From NCBI GenBank assembly GCA_040385525.1, contig JAZKHE010000006.1:248001-312000 (forward strand): a DNA stretch of 64,000 nt. The letters are read 5' to 3'. This DNA is from JAZKHE01 sp040385525 (GTDB lineage Bacteria; Bacteroidota; Bacteroidia; UBA4408). Positions 9,545 to 18,407 of this stretch are shown piece after piece. Position numbers and translations under genes: made by a program. The stretch's first letter is position 1; each line of letters starts with the position of its first letter. Under the pieces are notes generated by a model. It saw only the letters and a program-made list of their open reading frames with translations. It made no database searches and was not told where the DNA came from.

Positions 9545-11176
9545 ATGAATTTGGAATTTAATAAAAACGAAGACGTAATGAAATTAGCCATTTCGGCTAT
9601 GGAACAAAAGTTAGAAAAAATTTATTTAGGCGGCGGACAAAAACGTTTAGACAAACAACGTGCTGATGGAAAAATGACTGCTCGCGAACGTATAGATTAT
9701 TTATTAGATAAAGATTCTAAAACAATTGAAATAGGCGCTTTTACTGGCGATGGCATGTATGCCGAACACGGCGGTTGTCCTGCTGGTGGCGTTGTTATTG
9801 TTATTGGTTACATTGCCGGCAAACAGTGTATTGTTGTAGCAAACGATGCAACTGTAAAAGCAGGCGCTTGGTTTCCAATTACTGGAAAAAAGAATTTACG
9901 TGCCCAAGAAATTGCTATGGAAAACCGCTTACCAATTATTTATTTGGTTGATAGCGCAGGTGTTTATTTACCAATGCAAGATGAAATATTCCCTGATAAA
10001 GAACATTTTGGGCGTATTTTTAGAAACAATGCGATTATGTCGGGAATGGGAATTATTCAGATTTCGGCAGTTATGGGTAGTTGTGTTGCAGGTGGCGCTT
10101 ATTTGCCAATTATGAGTGACGAAGCCATGATTGTAGATAAAACTGGTTCAATTTTCTTAGCCGGATCGTACCTTGTTAAAGCAGCAATTGGAGAAGATAT
10201 TGACAACGAAACTTTAGGTGGTGCAACTACTCAAAGCGAAATATCTGGTGTTATAGATTATAAATGTAAAGATGACGCTGATTGCTTAACACGCATTAAA
10301 AACATAATGAGCAAAATTGGTGATTTTGATAAAGCTGGTTTTAACCGTGTTGCTCCTCAATTACCAAAAGAAAACGAAAAAGAAATTTTAGGAATTATTC
10401 CTGATACGCGCGATAAACAATACGATATGCGCGAAGTGATAAAACGCTTAGTTGATGAATCTGATTTTGAAGAATACAAAGAAGGATACGGACAAAGCTT
10501 ACTTTGCGGATTAGCGCGTATTGATGGCTGGGCTGTTGGTATAGTTGCAAATCAGCGTAAAGTTGTAAAAAGCAAAAAAGGCGAAATGCAATTTGGTGGT
10601 GTAATTTATAGCGATAGCGCCGATAAAGCAGCACGTTTTATTATGAATTGCAATCAAAAGAAAATTCCTTTGGTGTTTTTGCAAGATGCAACTGGATTTA
10701 TGGTGGGCTCACGTTCCGAGCATGGGGGAATTATAAAAGACGGTGCAAAAATGGTAAACGCAATGGCAAATTCTGTAGTTCCTAAATTTACAGTAATTAT
10801 AGGAAACTCTTTTGGTGCAGCCAATTACGCAATGTGTGGTAAAGCATACGACCCGCGTTTAATTGTTGCATGGCCAAGTGCACAAATTGCAGTTATGGGC
10901 GGTGCACAAGCTGCAAAAGTATTATTGCAAATTCAAGTAGCATCATTAAAATCGCAAGGCAAAGCCGAAATTACAAAAGAAGAAGAAGAAAAATTATTAG
11001 CCGATATTACCAATAGATATAACCAGCAAATGACCCCGTATTACGCGGCTTCTCGTTTGTGGGTTGATGCAATTATTAATCCCTTAGAAACACGCAAAGT
11101 TATATCAATGGGAATAGAAATGGCTAACCACGCTCCTATTACCAAGCAGTATAATGTGGGTATGCTGCAAACCTAA
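9545..11176 (+). CDS. Acyl-CoA carboxylase carboxyltransferase (beta) subunit, methylcrotonyl-CoA type
   Basis: A carboxyltransferase of 543 residues that moves the carboxyl group from carboxybiotin to an acyl-CoA. The stretch DSAGVYLPMQDEIFPD, then HFGRIFRNNAIMS and MGSCVAGGAYLPIMSDE, is closest to the methylcrotonyl-CoA (leucine catabolism) branch rather than the propionyl branch. The start is set at ATG 9545; an in-frame TTG two codons upstream is possible but less likely. No biotin carboxylase or biotin carrier gene is adjacent, so the partner is elsewhere. A degenerate second copy of the gene's last 43 bases lies at 11839-11881, after the next gene. Confidence 0.9.
   Translation: MNLEFNKNEDVMKLAISAMEQKLEKIYLGGGQKRLDKQRADGKMTARERIDYLLDKDSKTIEIGAFTGDGMYAEHGGCPAGGVVIVIGYIAGKQCIVVANDATVKAGAWFPITGKKNLRAQEIAMENRLPIIYLVDSAGVYLPMQDEIFPDKEHFGRIFRNNAIMSGMGIIQISAVMGSCVAGGAYLPIMSDEAMIVDKTGSIFLAGSYLVKAAIGEDIDNETLGGATTQSEISGVIDYKCKDDADCLTRIKNIMSKIGDFDKAGFNRVAPQLPKENEKEILGIIPDTRDKQYDMREVIKRLVDESDFEEYKEGYGQSLLCGLARIDGWAVGIVANQRKVVKSKKGEMQFGGVIYSDSADKAARFIMNCNQKKIPLVFLQDATGFMVGSRSEHGGIIKDGAKMVNAMANSVVPKFTVIIGNSFGAANYAMCGKAYDPRLIVAWPSAQIAVMGGAQAAKVLLQIQVASLKSQGKAEITKEEEEKLLADITNRYNQQMTPYYAASRLWVDAIINPLETRKVISMGIEMANHAPITKQYNVGMLQT
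11132..11174 (+). repeat. 3'-end direct repeat, copy 1 (inside the carboxylase gene)
   Basis: The last 43 coding bases of the acyl-CoA carboxylase gene (peptide APITKQYNVGMLQT) recur at 11839-11881 with 35 of 43 identities. The copies bracket the hypothetical gene at 11199-11831. Confidence 0.75.
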
Positions 11177-11198
11177 TCAAATTATTTTTTAATAAATT

Positions 11199-11831
11199 AT
11201 GTATAAAGAACTTTTAAAATTTCAAAAAGATAATAATTTAGATTCAAACACAAGTTATTTCGATTGTAAAGGAAATCCAACCGAATGCAAGGTTTTTTTG
11301 GTGGGTTATACCCCATCTAAAGAATTAAATACAACAACAAATTTTTGGAATTATTTTAAGGAAGATAATTTATTTCGTTTTGACGAATGGATGGCCGACT
11401 ATAAAAAAGATGTGAGTCCGAAATATAAAAATGGTTTAAAACCAACACGAAAAAGGATTGAAACCTTAAGAAGCAATTTAGAAAAAGCTAAAATAAATTT
11501 ACTGAACTGTACTATTTTTGTTTCGCCTTCGTTAAAAAAAGAAGACCTAAAATCAAAATATAAACAAGTAGAGATTTTAGATTTATTACTAAATGAAATA
11601 CATCCAAGTTTTCTTATTCTGCAAGGTACAGATACTCAACAATATTTTTCAGCTAAGTATGTAAAAGACAGTCCGAAGTTTAAAGAATGGAAAGTGTATG
11701 AAGTTACTTTAAATGATACAAAAATTAAGATTTTGCCAGTACCGCATTTATTTGATTTGGCTATGAGTGCACAACAAAATCCAACAGAAAACATTGAAGT
11801 TTTAAGTAAACTGATTAGTAGTAATTTATAA
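11199..11831 (+). CDS. Hypothetical protein, possibly uracil-DNA-glycosylase-like fold (210 aa)
   Basis: Not assigned to a family with certainty. The order of motifs is reminiscent of the uracil-DNA glycosylase superfamily: an early strand with VFLVGYTPS (compare the GxxPG loop), FWNYF soon after, a central strand LLNCTIFVSPS, a strand ILQGTD, and a late VPHLF (compare the C-terminal HP motif). The catalytic Asp/Asn and any Fe-S cysteines are not obvious, so this is a fold guess only. The gene lies 22 bp after the carboxylase gene in the same direction. It is bracketed by two copies of that gene's 3' end, so it looks inserted. Confidence 0.5.
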   Translation: MYKELLKFQKDNNLDSNTSYFDCKGNPTECKVFLVGYTPSKELNTTTNFWNYFKEDNLFRFDEWMADYKKDVSPKYKNGLKPTRKRIETLRSNLEKAKINLLNCTIFVSPSLKKEDLKSKYKQVEILDLLLNEIHPSFLILQGTDTQQYFSAKYVKDSPKFKEWKVYEVTLNDTKIKILPVPHLFDLAMSAQQNPTENIEVLSKLISSNL

Positions 11832-11838
11832 AACGAAT

Positions 11839-11881
11839 GCTCGTATTACCAAACATTGTAATGTGAGAATTTTGCAAACCT
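11839..11881 (+). repeat. 3'-end direct repeat, copy 2 (decayed carboxylase gene end)
   Basis: Non-coding copy of the end of the acyl-CoA carboxylase gene. Read in the original frame it gives ARITKHCNVRILQT, against APITKQYNVGMLQT in the intact gene. The stop codon position has changed. It is probably the remnant of the original gene end, displaced by an insert. Confidence 0.75.
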
Positions 11882-11894
11882 TAAAATAAAATAA

Positions 11895-12794
11895 TTGAGA
11901 ATTAAAGCAATAAAATTAATATTCTTTTTTATGTGTTTAAGTTGTACAGCTTTTGCACAATTTGGCATTACGAAAACGGACTCTTTAATTTGGCAAATTC
12001 AAATTTATGGTAGTTCCTCTCCCACTGGCCCAGGTCAAGGCCCAACGTATTTTAATTATTTTTATAATTATTTTATAAATGGTGATACTGTTATTAATGG
12101 ATATCCCTATAAAAAACTTTACAAATTTCATTCAGAAAAAAATGTTGGATTTACACCTCAAACAGCAACATTTTCTAACACAGTTTATGAAGAAAATAAT
12201 AAAGTGTATATGGGTAAAAAAGGGAATTCAATTATAATACAAGATTACAATTTAACTGTTGGTGATTATTTTCAATTTAATGGAGTAACCGATTATACTT
12301 CACATAAAGTTACATCTATAGATTCAGTTTATTTAGTTGACAAATACATAAAACGCTTTACTTTTAATAATAGAGTTGTGTGGATAAAAGGGATTGGAGA
12401 TGTCACTTTTGGACATCATTTCGATTACTATGGTTTTTTAAACTTCCCTAATCTTAACTACAACGTTAAATTTCTTTGTTATTCTGAAATAGAAAATAAA
12501 ATACTTGGAAATAACTGTTTCTATGCTTTCACCGGAAACAATGAAATCGAAAAAGAAAATGAATCTATAAAAATGTATCCAAATCCATTCGATGATAAAA
12601 TAAATTTTAACACTGATTTTTTATTTAAAAATTGGAATTCAAATTATTCAATAATTAATCAAATTGGTGAAGTAATTTATCATTCAAAACTAAATTCTAT
12701 TTCAATAGATACAAAAGAAATTAATCCAGGATTATATTTTCTAATTATCGAGTCAAAAGACACTAAATATTCTTACAAAATTTTAAAACATTAA
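11895..12794 (+). CDS. Secreted protein with T9SS type A sorting domain (299 aa)
   Basis: An exported protein of unknown activity. Residues 1-22 form a signal peptide ending near AFAQ. The start is a TTG at 11895: the only later ATG nearby would remove most of the signal. The last roughly 75 residues are a type IX secretion signal of type A, with MYPNPF, an IINQIGEV strand, NPGLYFLII and a basic end (YKILKH). The middle is rich in Asn, Tyr and Phe with no recognised catalytic domain. The family is secreted to the cell surface through the T9SS. It starts just after the decayed carboxylase gene end. Confidence 0.8.
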   Translation: MRIKAIKLIFFFMCLSCTAFAQFGITKTDSLIWQIQIYGSSSPTGPGQGPTYFNYFYNYFINGDTVINGYPYKKLYKFHSEKNVGFTPQTATFSNTVYEENNKVYMGKKGNSIIIQDYNLTVGDYFQFNGVTDYTSHKVTSIDSVYLVDKYIKRFTFNNRVVWIKGIGDVTFGHHFDYYGFLNFPNLNYNVKFLCYSEIENKILGNNCFYAFTGNNEIEKENESIKMYPNPFDDKINFNTDFLFKNWNSNYSIINQIGEVIYHSKLNSISIDTKEINPGLYFLIIESKDTKYSYKILKH

Positions 12795-12809
12795 TCTCAA
12801 CGCTCTTTC

Positions 12810-13271
12810 ATGATCCTTACTCTACTTTTAAAAGAGCAAATTATATTGCACTTACAACAACTTATTCAAAACAAAATTGAGGCTATACAAAGCAATCAAA
12901 ATTCAATTAACGAATCTCGTTTAAACGAAACCAAAAGCAGTGCTGGCGATAAATACGAAACAGGACCTGCTATGCTTCAGCAAGAAGAAGACAAAAACAA
13001 AATGCAATTGCAAAACGCATTAGATCTTAATGAAGTTTTATCGAAATTAAATACCGAAAAAATACACGATAAAGTTGATTTAGGAAGTTTAGTGGTAAGT
13101 AATTTAGCCACTTATTTTTTTTCGATTGGTTTGGGCAAAATTGAAATTAACAACGCAGCTATTTATTGCATATCTTTGCAATCACCTATTGGCATTGCTT
13201 TACAAAACAAAAAAGTGGGTGATAAAGTTATATTTCAAAACAACGAAATAGTTTTAAAAGAAATACTTTAG
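12810..13271 (+). CDS. GreA/GreB-like protein (coiled-coil plus GreA-type C-terminal domain, 153 aa)
   Basis: The N-terminal half is helical (LQQLIQNKIEAIQSNQNS, then KSSAGDKYETGPAMLQQEE). The C-terminal half contains SPIGIALQNKKVGDKV, which matches the SPIG-ALLGKKVGD signature of the GreA C-terminal domain. Similar Bacteroidota proteins are often labelled 3-oxoacyl-ACP synthase in databases, but no thiolase fold is present. A role at RNA polymerase is an inference from the domain. The start is uncertain: the ATG at 12810 gives a short hydrophobic lead, and a TTG near 12847 is an alternative. Confidence 0.7.
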   Translation: MILTLLLKEQIILHLQQLIQNKIEAIQSNQNSINESRLNETKSSAGDKYETGPAMLQQEEDKNKMQLQNALDLNEVLSKLNTEKIHDKVDLGSLVVSNLATYFFSIGLGKIEINNAAIYCISLQSPIGIALQNKKVGDKVIFQNNEIVLKEIL

Positions 13272-13306
13272 CTTTTATTTCTTATATTTAATAACAAAAA
13301 AACAAA

Positions 13307-14248
13307 ATGACTAATTACGCAATTGCTATACACGGTGGAGCTGGAACTATTTTAAAAAGCACCATGACTCCCGAAAAAGAAACACTTTATAAAACGGGTT
13401 TGCAACAAGCAATTCAAGCTGGCGAAGCGGTTTTAAAACAAGGTGGTTCATCGTTTGATGCTGTTGAAAAAGCAATTATAGAATTAGAAAATAATCCTTT
13501 GTTTAACGCAGGCAAAGGCGCTGTTTTTACAAACAATGGCGTGCACGAATTAGATGCTTCTATAATGAATGGAAAAGATTTAATGGCTGGCGCAGTAGCT
13601 GGTGTTCATAATATAAAAAACCCTATCGCATTGGCACGAGGCGTTATGGAACAATCGGAACACGTTTTACTAACAGGAAAAGGTGCTGATGAATTTGCAA
13701 AAAAAATAAATGCTCCAACAGAAAACGATGATTATTTTTTTGTTCAACTGCGCTACGACCAATTGCAGCAAGCCATTAAAAGCAATAGCATGGTTTTAGA
13801 TCATACTGAAGATAAGTTTGAAAACGGTGAAAAAAAATTTGGAACAGTTGGTTGTGTTGCACTTGATATACACGGCAATTTAGCTGCTGGTACAAGTACT
13901 GGTGGTATGACAAACAAAAAATATGGTCGTGTTGGTGATAGCGCGATTATTGGTGCAGGAACTTATGCTAACAATAATACATGTGCTATTTCGTGCACTG
14001 GTCATGGCGAATTATTTATTCGATCAGTAGTTGCTTACGATATTTCGTGTTTAATGGAATACAAAAATTTAAGTTTAAAAGAAGCTTGCGATATTGTTGT
14101 GATGGACAAGCTAGTTAAAATTGGTGGCGAAGGCGGACTAATTGCAATAGATGCAAAAGGAAATATAGAATTACCTTTTAATTCAGAGGGAATGTATAGA
14201 GCAAGTAAAAAACAAAACGAAGAATTATTTATAGCGATTTATAAGTAA
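13307..14248 (+). CDS. iaaA: Isoaspartyl peptidase / plant-type L-asparaginase
   Basis: A 313-residue N-terminal-nucleophile hydrolase (family T2). Autocleavage before T180 in KKFGTVGCVALD would create the catalytic threonine. The flanking GTSTGGMTNKK and GRVGDSAIIGAGTYA motifs are also conserved. It has no signal peptide, so it acts in the cytoplasm. In this context its likely job is to split the beta-Asp-Arg dipeptides released from cyanophycin by the cyanophycinase at 14618-15490. Cyanophycin synthetase follows at 15641. The length is normal. Specificity between isoaspartyl dipeptides and asparagine cannot be read from sequence alone. Confidence 0.93.
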   Translation: MTNYAIAIHGGAGTILKSTMTPEKETLYKTGLQQAIQAGEAVLKQGGSSFDAVEKAIIELENNPLFNAGKGAVFTNNGVHELDASIMNGKDLMAGAVAGVHNIKNPIALARGVMEQSEHVLLTGKGADEFAKKINAPTENDDYFFVQLRYDQLQQAIKSNSMVLDHTEDKFENGEKKFGTVGCVALDIHGNLAAGTSTGGMTNKKYGRVGDSAIIGAGTYANNNTCAISCTGHGELFIRSVVAYDISCLMEYKNLSLKEACDIVVMDKLVKIGGEGGLIAIDAKGNIELPFNSEGMYRASKKQNEELFIAIYK

Positions 14249-14305
14249 ATTATGAGTTATTAATTATGAGTTTTGAGTTATAAAAATCGAAAAATAATTT
14301 ACAAT

Positions 14306-14617
14306 ATGAAAAAAATATTTATTACTACATTATTTGTTATTGTCTTTGTAGCTGTTGCTATTGCACAAGACTCAACTAAAACAAATCATAGCAAAAACAA
14401 ACCTAAAGCAACTTATAGAGTTGGTGATGCTAACTTAACGGTTTGGGAAAACACAAATAAAAATGGTGAAAAATGGAAAAATATTACTGTTGAAAAAATG
14501 TACAAAAAAAACCAAAAATGGCTTAGTTCAAATAGCTTTAATGAATCAGAATTACTTGATTTAAAAGCTGCAATTGAAAAAGCAATAATTGAAGAAGGAA
14601 TCAAAACTTCTAAATAA
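14306..14617 (+). CDS. Small secreted hypothetical protein (103 aa)
   Basis: Starts at ATG 14306. An upstream in-frame TTG would only add residues ahead of the signal peptide. Residues 1-20 are a signal peptide ending near AIAQD. The mature part is short, basic and lysine-rich, with a central VGDANLTVWENTNKNGEKWKN-like stretch and a helical C-terminus. No family recognised. It lies between the isoaspartyl peptidase and cyanophycinase genes. Its TAA stop (14615-14617) directly abuts the stop of the convergent cyanophycinase gene. A role in cyanophycin metabolism is not supported by its sequence. Confidence 0.65.
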   Translation: MKKIFITTLFVIVFVAVAIAQDSTKTNHSKNKPKATYRVGDANLTVWENTNKNGEKWKNITVEKMYKKNQKWLSSNSFNESELLDLKAAIEKAIIEEGIKTSK

Positions 14618-15490
14618 TTATTTAATAGGTTTTAGTGCGTGCAATGTTAATTTTTTCGATTTTAAATCGAAATGATCGCCATACGACATAACGTGCACTG
14701 TTAAATTATCAATCGAAACTGGCTCTCCCATTTCTACTTCAGTAATATTTGTATGTCGCATGTGTGTTGCATCTACAAGCATAACCAATCCAGAACCAAT
14801 TGCTTCCATATCGTTTCCATTGGTAATAAGTAAGCCAGTATCTTCTCCTAAACCAATTCCTAAATTAATTGGATTGCTCGCGCAAGCATACAGCAAACGC
14901 CCAATACGACCACGTTGTACGAAGTGCGTATCAACTATTACGTTATTAATTAAACCTAAACCACCTGTAATTTTAACTTCACCTTTTAATAATGCTTCAT
15001 GACTACTTCCTTGGTATATCATGTTGTTTGAGCTAGCCGCAGCACCTGCAGAAGTTCCAGCTTTAATAAAATTTTCGTTTTGATACTTTTCTAACAACAA
15101 ATGATGAAACGTTGTGCCACCAAAAATAGATGTCAATCGCAATTGATCACCACCTGTAAACATAACGACATCAGCGTTTTTAAGTCGCTCAACATTTTCG
15201 GGAGCATTTGCTTCTTCGCGTGTTTTTATATTTAAAACACCAACGTTTAAAACATCTAACTGTGCAAATGCTTTTACGTATTCCTCTCCTACTTCTTCAG
15301 GAATGCTTGATGCAGTTGTAATAATCTCAAAACGAGATAAATTGTTTTTTGCAGATTCGGTAGTAATTCTTTTTAAAATTCCTTTTTCAAAAAATTTTAA
15401 ACTTCTTTGCAAATCAACAGGACTTTCAGAAAAACTTCCTCTATCAACAGAACCACCAATAATTACCAATTTACCTTTTGGAGCACTCAT
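14618..15490 (-). CDS. cphB: Cyanophycinase
   Basis: A 290-residue S51-family serine exopeptidase that cleaves cyanophycin (multi-L-arginyl-poly-L-aspartate) to beta-Asp-Arg dipeptides. The nucleophile is S147 in AGTSAGAA. Other family signatures are FTGGDQ (Q116) and DTHFVQRGRIGRL (D187, H189, R193). There is no signal peptide, so it is the intracellular type. It is divergent from cyanophycin synthetase, with 150 bp between them holding both promoters. The start at MSAPKGKLVIIGG fits the family. Confidence 0.95.
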   Translation of the reverse strand: MSAPKGKLVIIGGSVDRGSFSESPVDLQRSLKFFEKGILKRITTESAKNNLSRFEIITTASSIPEEVGEEYVKAFAQLDVLNVGVLNIKTREEANAPENVERLKNADVVMFTGGDQLRLTSIFGGTTFHHLLLEKYQNENFIKAGTSAGAAASSNNMIYQGSSHEALLKGEVKITGGLGLINNVIVDTHFVQRGRIGRLLYACASNPINLGIGLGEDTGLLITNGNDMEAIGSGLVMLVDATHMRHTNITEVEMGEPVSIDNLTVHVMSYGDHFDLKSKKLTLHALKPIK

Positions 15491-15513
15491 AGCTTTTATT
15501 TTTTTTAGAATAA

Positions 15514-15521
15514 CAAAAATA
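15514..15521 (-). promoter_or_regulatory. Candidate -7 box for cphB
   Basis: On the minus strand this reads TATTTTTG, matching TAnnTTTG, 23 bases before the cphB ATG. No TTTG is seen at the -33 distance. Confidence 0.35.
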
Positions 15522-15584
15522 CCTTTAAAACCTTAACAGAATTATCTTTTTGCATTTTGTTTTACTATTATTTTAAACAATGAG

Positions 15585-15615
15585 TTGTTTACTAAAAAAA
15601 CAAAAGTTATATTTA
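15585..15615 (+). promoter_or_regulatory. Candidate promoter of cphA
   Basis: TTG at 15585-15587 and TATATTTA at 15608-15615 are 20 bases apart, close to the Bacteroidota TTTG-N19/20-TAnnTTTG form. The -7 box ends 25 bases before the cphA ATG. Confidence 0.4.
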
Positions 15616-15640
15616 AACAAATTGCTTAAAACTCTTATTT

Positions 15641-18262
15641 ATGAAAATCATCGAAATTAAAGTAATGCGCGGACCAAACTATTGGTCGATTAGCAGAAAA
15701 AAACTAATTGTAATGAAATTAGATTTAGAAAATCTAGAAGAGTTACCTACCAATAAAATAGATGGTTTTGAAGATGGAATTAAAAAATTAATACCAAGTT
15801 TATTGCATCACCGTTGTTCTGAAGGTAAAGAAGGCGGCTTGTTTTCTCGCATAAAAGAAGGCACTTGGATGGGGCATGTTATTGAACATATAGCTTTAGA
15901 ATTACAAACTTTAGCAGGAATGGAATGTGGTTTTGGCCGTACAAGAGGCACAGGAACACATGGTGTTTACAATGTTGTGTTTTCGTATATGGAAGAAGCG
16001 GTAGGAATTTACGCAGCAAAAGCAGCTGTTAAAATTGCCGAAGCTTTAATTAATAAAGAGAATTATGATATAGATTTAGATATTCGTAAAATGCGTGAAT
16101 TGCGCGAAAGTGTTCGGTTTGGACCAAGTACAGGTTCAATTATTGACGAAGCCATTGCGCGTGATATTCCGTTTATTCGTTTAAATTCAGAATCGTTGGT
16201 TCAATTAGGTTATGGTAAAAATCAAGTTCGATTTAGAGCTACAATGACGGATAGAACAAGCTCTATTGCTGTTGATTTAGCTAGTAATAAAGACGAAACA
16301 AAACGTTTATTAAAAGATGCTGCAATTCCTGTTGCTAAAGGAGTTTGTATTTCAAATCCTGATGATTTAGAGAGTTCAATTAAAGAAATTGGATTTCCGT
16401 TGGTATTTAAACCGCTTGATGGGAATCACGGAAAAGGTGCTTCCATAAATGTAAAAACATTGGAAGAAGCTAAACAAGCTTTTGATCACGCAAAAAAATA
16501 TTCGAGAAAAATAATTATCGAAAAATTTATTACTGGTTACGATTTTAGAGTTTTGGTAATTAATAATCGTTTTATAGCGGCTGCTTTGCGCGAACCTGCA
16601 CACGTTATTGGCGATGGAAAATCTACCATTCAACAACTTATTGATAAAGAAAATTTAGACCCAAGAAGAGGTTATGGTCACGAAAATGTTTTAACCGAAA
16701 TTAGTATTGATAGAGAAACGTTAGAGCAATTGGCGAAAAAAGAATACACACTCGAAACTATTCTTAAAAAAGACGAATTGTGTTATTTAAAAGGAACCGC
16801 AAATCTTAGTACTGGCGGTACTTCTACCGACATTACAGATATTGTACATCCGCATAATATTTTTATTTGCGAACGTATTTCAAGAGTAATTGGATTAGAT
16901 ATTTGTGGTATAGATATTATGGCTTCTAATCTTAGCGAACCTCTAGAAACTACTGGTGGAGTTGTGCTTGAAGTTAATGCTGCACCAGGTTTTAGAATGC
17001 ACTTAGCCCCTGCAAAAGGTTTGCCACGTAACGTTGCTGCACCAGTAATTGATATGTTGTATCCAACAGGAAAATCGTGCAGGATTCCAATTATTGCCAT
17101 AACAGGAACCAATGGAAAAACTACTACAACACGATTAATATCACACATTGTTAAAAACAACGGATTTAAAGTTGGTTTTACAACAAGTGATGGTATTTAT
17201 GTTGGTAATTCAATGCTTACCAAAGGCGATACCACAGGCCCAGTAAGTGCTGAATTTATTTTAAAAGACCCAACCGTTGAGTTTGCTATTTTAGAAACTG
17301 CTCGCGGTGGAATTTTACGTTCTGGTTTAGGATTTAGTAGATGTGATGTAGCTGTTGTTACTAACATTCAAGAAGACCACATGGGACTTTCTGATATACA
17401 TACTTTAAAAGATATGGCTCGTGTAAAAGGCGTTGTTGTAGAAAGTGTAAAAAGAAATGGTTATGCTGTTTTAAATGCTGATAATCAGTATTGCGTTGGT
17501 ATTGCAAAAAGTGCGCACTGCAATATTTCGTATTTCAGTATGGACGAAAACAATCCTGTAATTCAGGAACACTGTAAAAAAGGAGGTATTGCTGCTATTT
17601 ACGAAAATGGTTATATCACTATTAAAAAAGGCGAATGGAAATTTAGAGTTCAAAAAGTTACGAATGTACCATTAACTTTTGGAGGTAGAGTTTCGTTTAT
17701 GATTCAAAATGTTTTGGCTGCAACTTTAGCTACTTACGTTTATGGTTTTGCAACAGAAGATATTGCAACAAGCCTAGAAACCTTTATTCCATCGGCTGCA
17801 CAAACACCAGGGCGAATGAATATTTTCGACTTTAAAGATTATAAAGTGATGATAGATTTTGCACATAATGCAGATGGATTTAGAGGAATAAAGGAATTTT
17901 TATCAACGATAGAATCAACTTCAAAAATTGGAATTATTACAGGAACTGGCGACAGACGTGATGATGACATTAGAGATATGGGTAGAATTTCTGCACAAAT
18001 GTTCGATCATATAATTATCCGTCAGGATAAATTTTTACGTGGCAGACAAGCTGATGAAATTGTAAAATTATTAGTAGAAGGAATTCATGAAGTAGATGCG
18101 AAAAAATCGTATGAGTATATCCCTAAAGAGGTAGAAGCTTTAAATCATGCATTTGGATTAGCTAAATCGGGCTCTTTTATTGTTGCTTTAAGCGATGTAA
18201 TTGATAATGCAATAGAAGTAGTTCACTCCTATTTAGATAAAGAACGAGAAATGAAAATTTAG
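15641..18262 (+). CDS. cphA: Cyanophycin synthetase
   Basis: An 873-residue enzyme that polymerises Asp and Arg into cyanophycin using ATP. The order is: N-terminal domain with the typical MKIIEIKVMRGPNYWS start; ATP-grasp domain at about 220-475, which adds Arg (FPLVFKPLDGNHGKG near 252-266, EVNAAPG near 444-450); and a Mur-ligase-like domain from about 480 with P-loop GTNGKTTTT at 489-497, which adds Asp. Length and domain order match CphA1. It pairs with the divergent cyanophycinase and the nearby isoaspartyl peptidase. A clear rho-independent terminator follows. Confidence 0.96.
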   Translation: MKIIEIKVMRGPNYWSISRKKLIVMKLDLENLEELPTNKIDGFEDGIKKLIPSLLHHRCSEGKEGGLFSRIKEGTWMGHVIEHIALELQTLAGMECGFGRTRGTGTHGVYNVVFSYMEEAVGIYAAKAAVKIAEALINKENYDIDLDIRKMRELRESVRFGPSTGSIIDEAIARDIPFIRLNSESLVQLGYGKNQVRFRATMTDRTSSIAVDLASNKDETKRLLKDAAIPVAKGVCISNPDDLESSIKEIGFPLVFKPLDGNHGKGASINVKTLEEAKQAFDHAKKYSRKIIIEKFITGYDFRVLVINNRFIAAALREPAHVIGDGKSTIQQLIDKENLDPRRGYGHENVLTEISIDRETLEQLAKKEYTLETILKKDELCYLKGTANLSTGGTSTDITDIVHPHNIFICERISRVIGLDICGIDIMASNLSEPLETTGGVVLEVNAAPGFRMHLAPAKGLPRNVAAPVIDMLYPTGKSCRIPIIAITGTNGKTTTTRLISHIVKNNGFKVGFTTSDGIYVGNSMLTKGDTTGPVSAEFILKDPTVEFAILETARGGILRSGLGFSRCDVAVVTNIQEDHMGLSDIHTLKDMARVKGVVVESVKRNGYAVLNADNQYCVGIAKSAHCNISYFSMDENNPVIQEHCKKGGIAAIYENGYITIKKGEWKFRVQKVTNVPLTFGGRVSFMIQNVLAATLATYVYGFATEDIATSLETFIPSAAQTPGRMNIFDFKDYKVMIDFAHNADGFRGIKEFLSTIESTSKIGIITGTGDRRDDDIRDMGRISAQMFDHIIIRQDKFLRGRQADEIVKLLVEGIHEVDAKKSYEYIPKEVEALNHAFGLAKSGSFIVALSDVIDNAIEVVHSYLDKEREMKI

Positions 18263-18281
18263 CTTTAATAGTTTAGAAAAG

Positions 18282-18304
18282 CCACTTGAATAAAGTGGTT
18301 TTTT
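18282..18304 (+). terminator. Rho-independent terminator after cphA
   Basis: Stem CCACTT / AAGTGG (18282-18287 with 18293-18298), loop GAATA, then a run of six T. It lies 20 bases after the cphA stop. Confidence 0.8.
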
Positions 18305-18331
18305 CTTTTACTAAATTTACACTTAGTTTTG
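18301..18331 (+). promoter_or_regulatory. Candidate promoter of rluF
   Basis: TTTT at 18301-18304 and TAGTTTTG at 18324-18331 are 19 bases apart. The -7 box fits TAnnTTTG exactly; the -33 box has T in place of G. The leader before the ATG at 18408 would be about 70 bases. Confidence 0.4.
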
Positions 18332-18407
18332 TAATCGTAAAGCAAAAATTAGTACCAATAAATAACATAGCATTGCAACTATAAAACTTTCTAACTTTTA
18401 AACCTAA

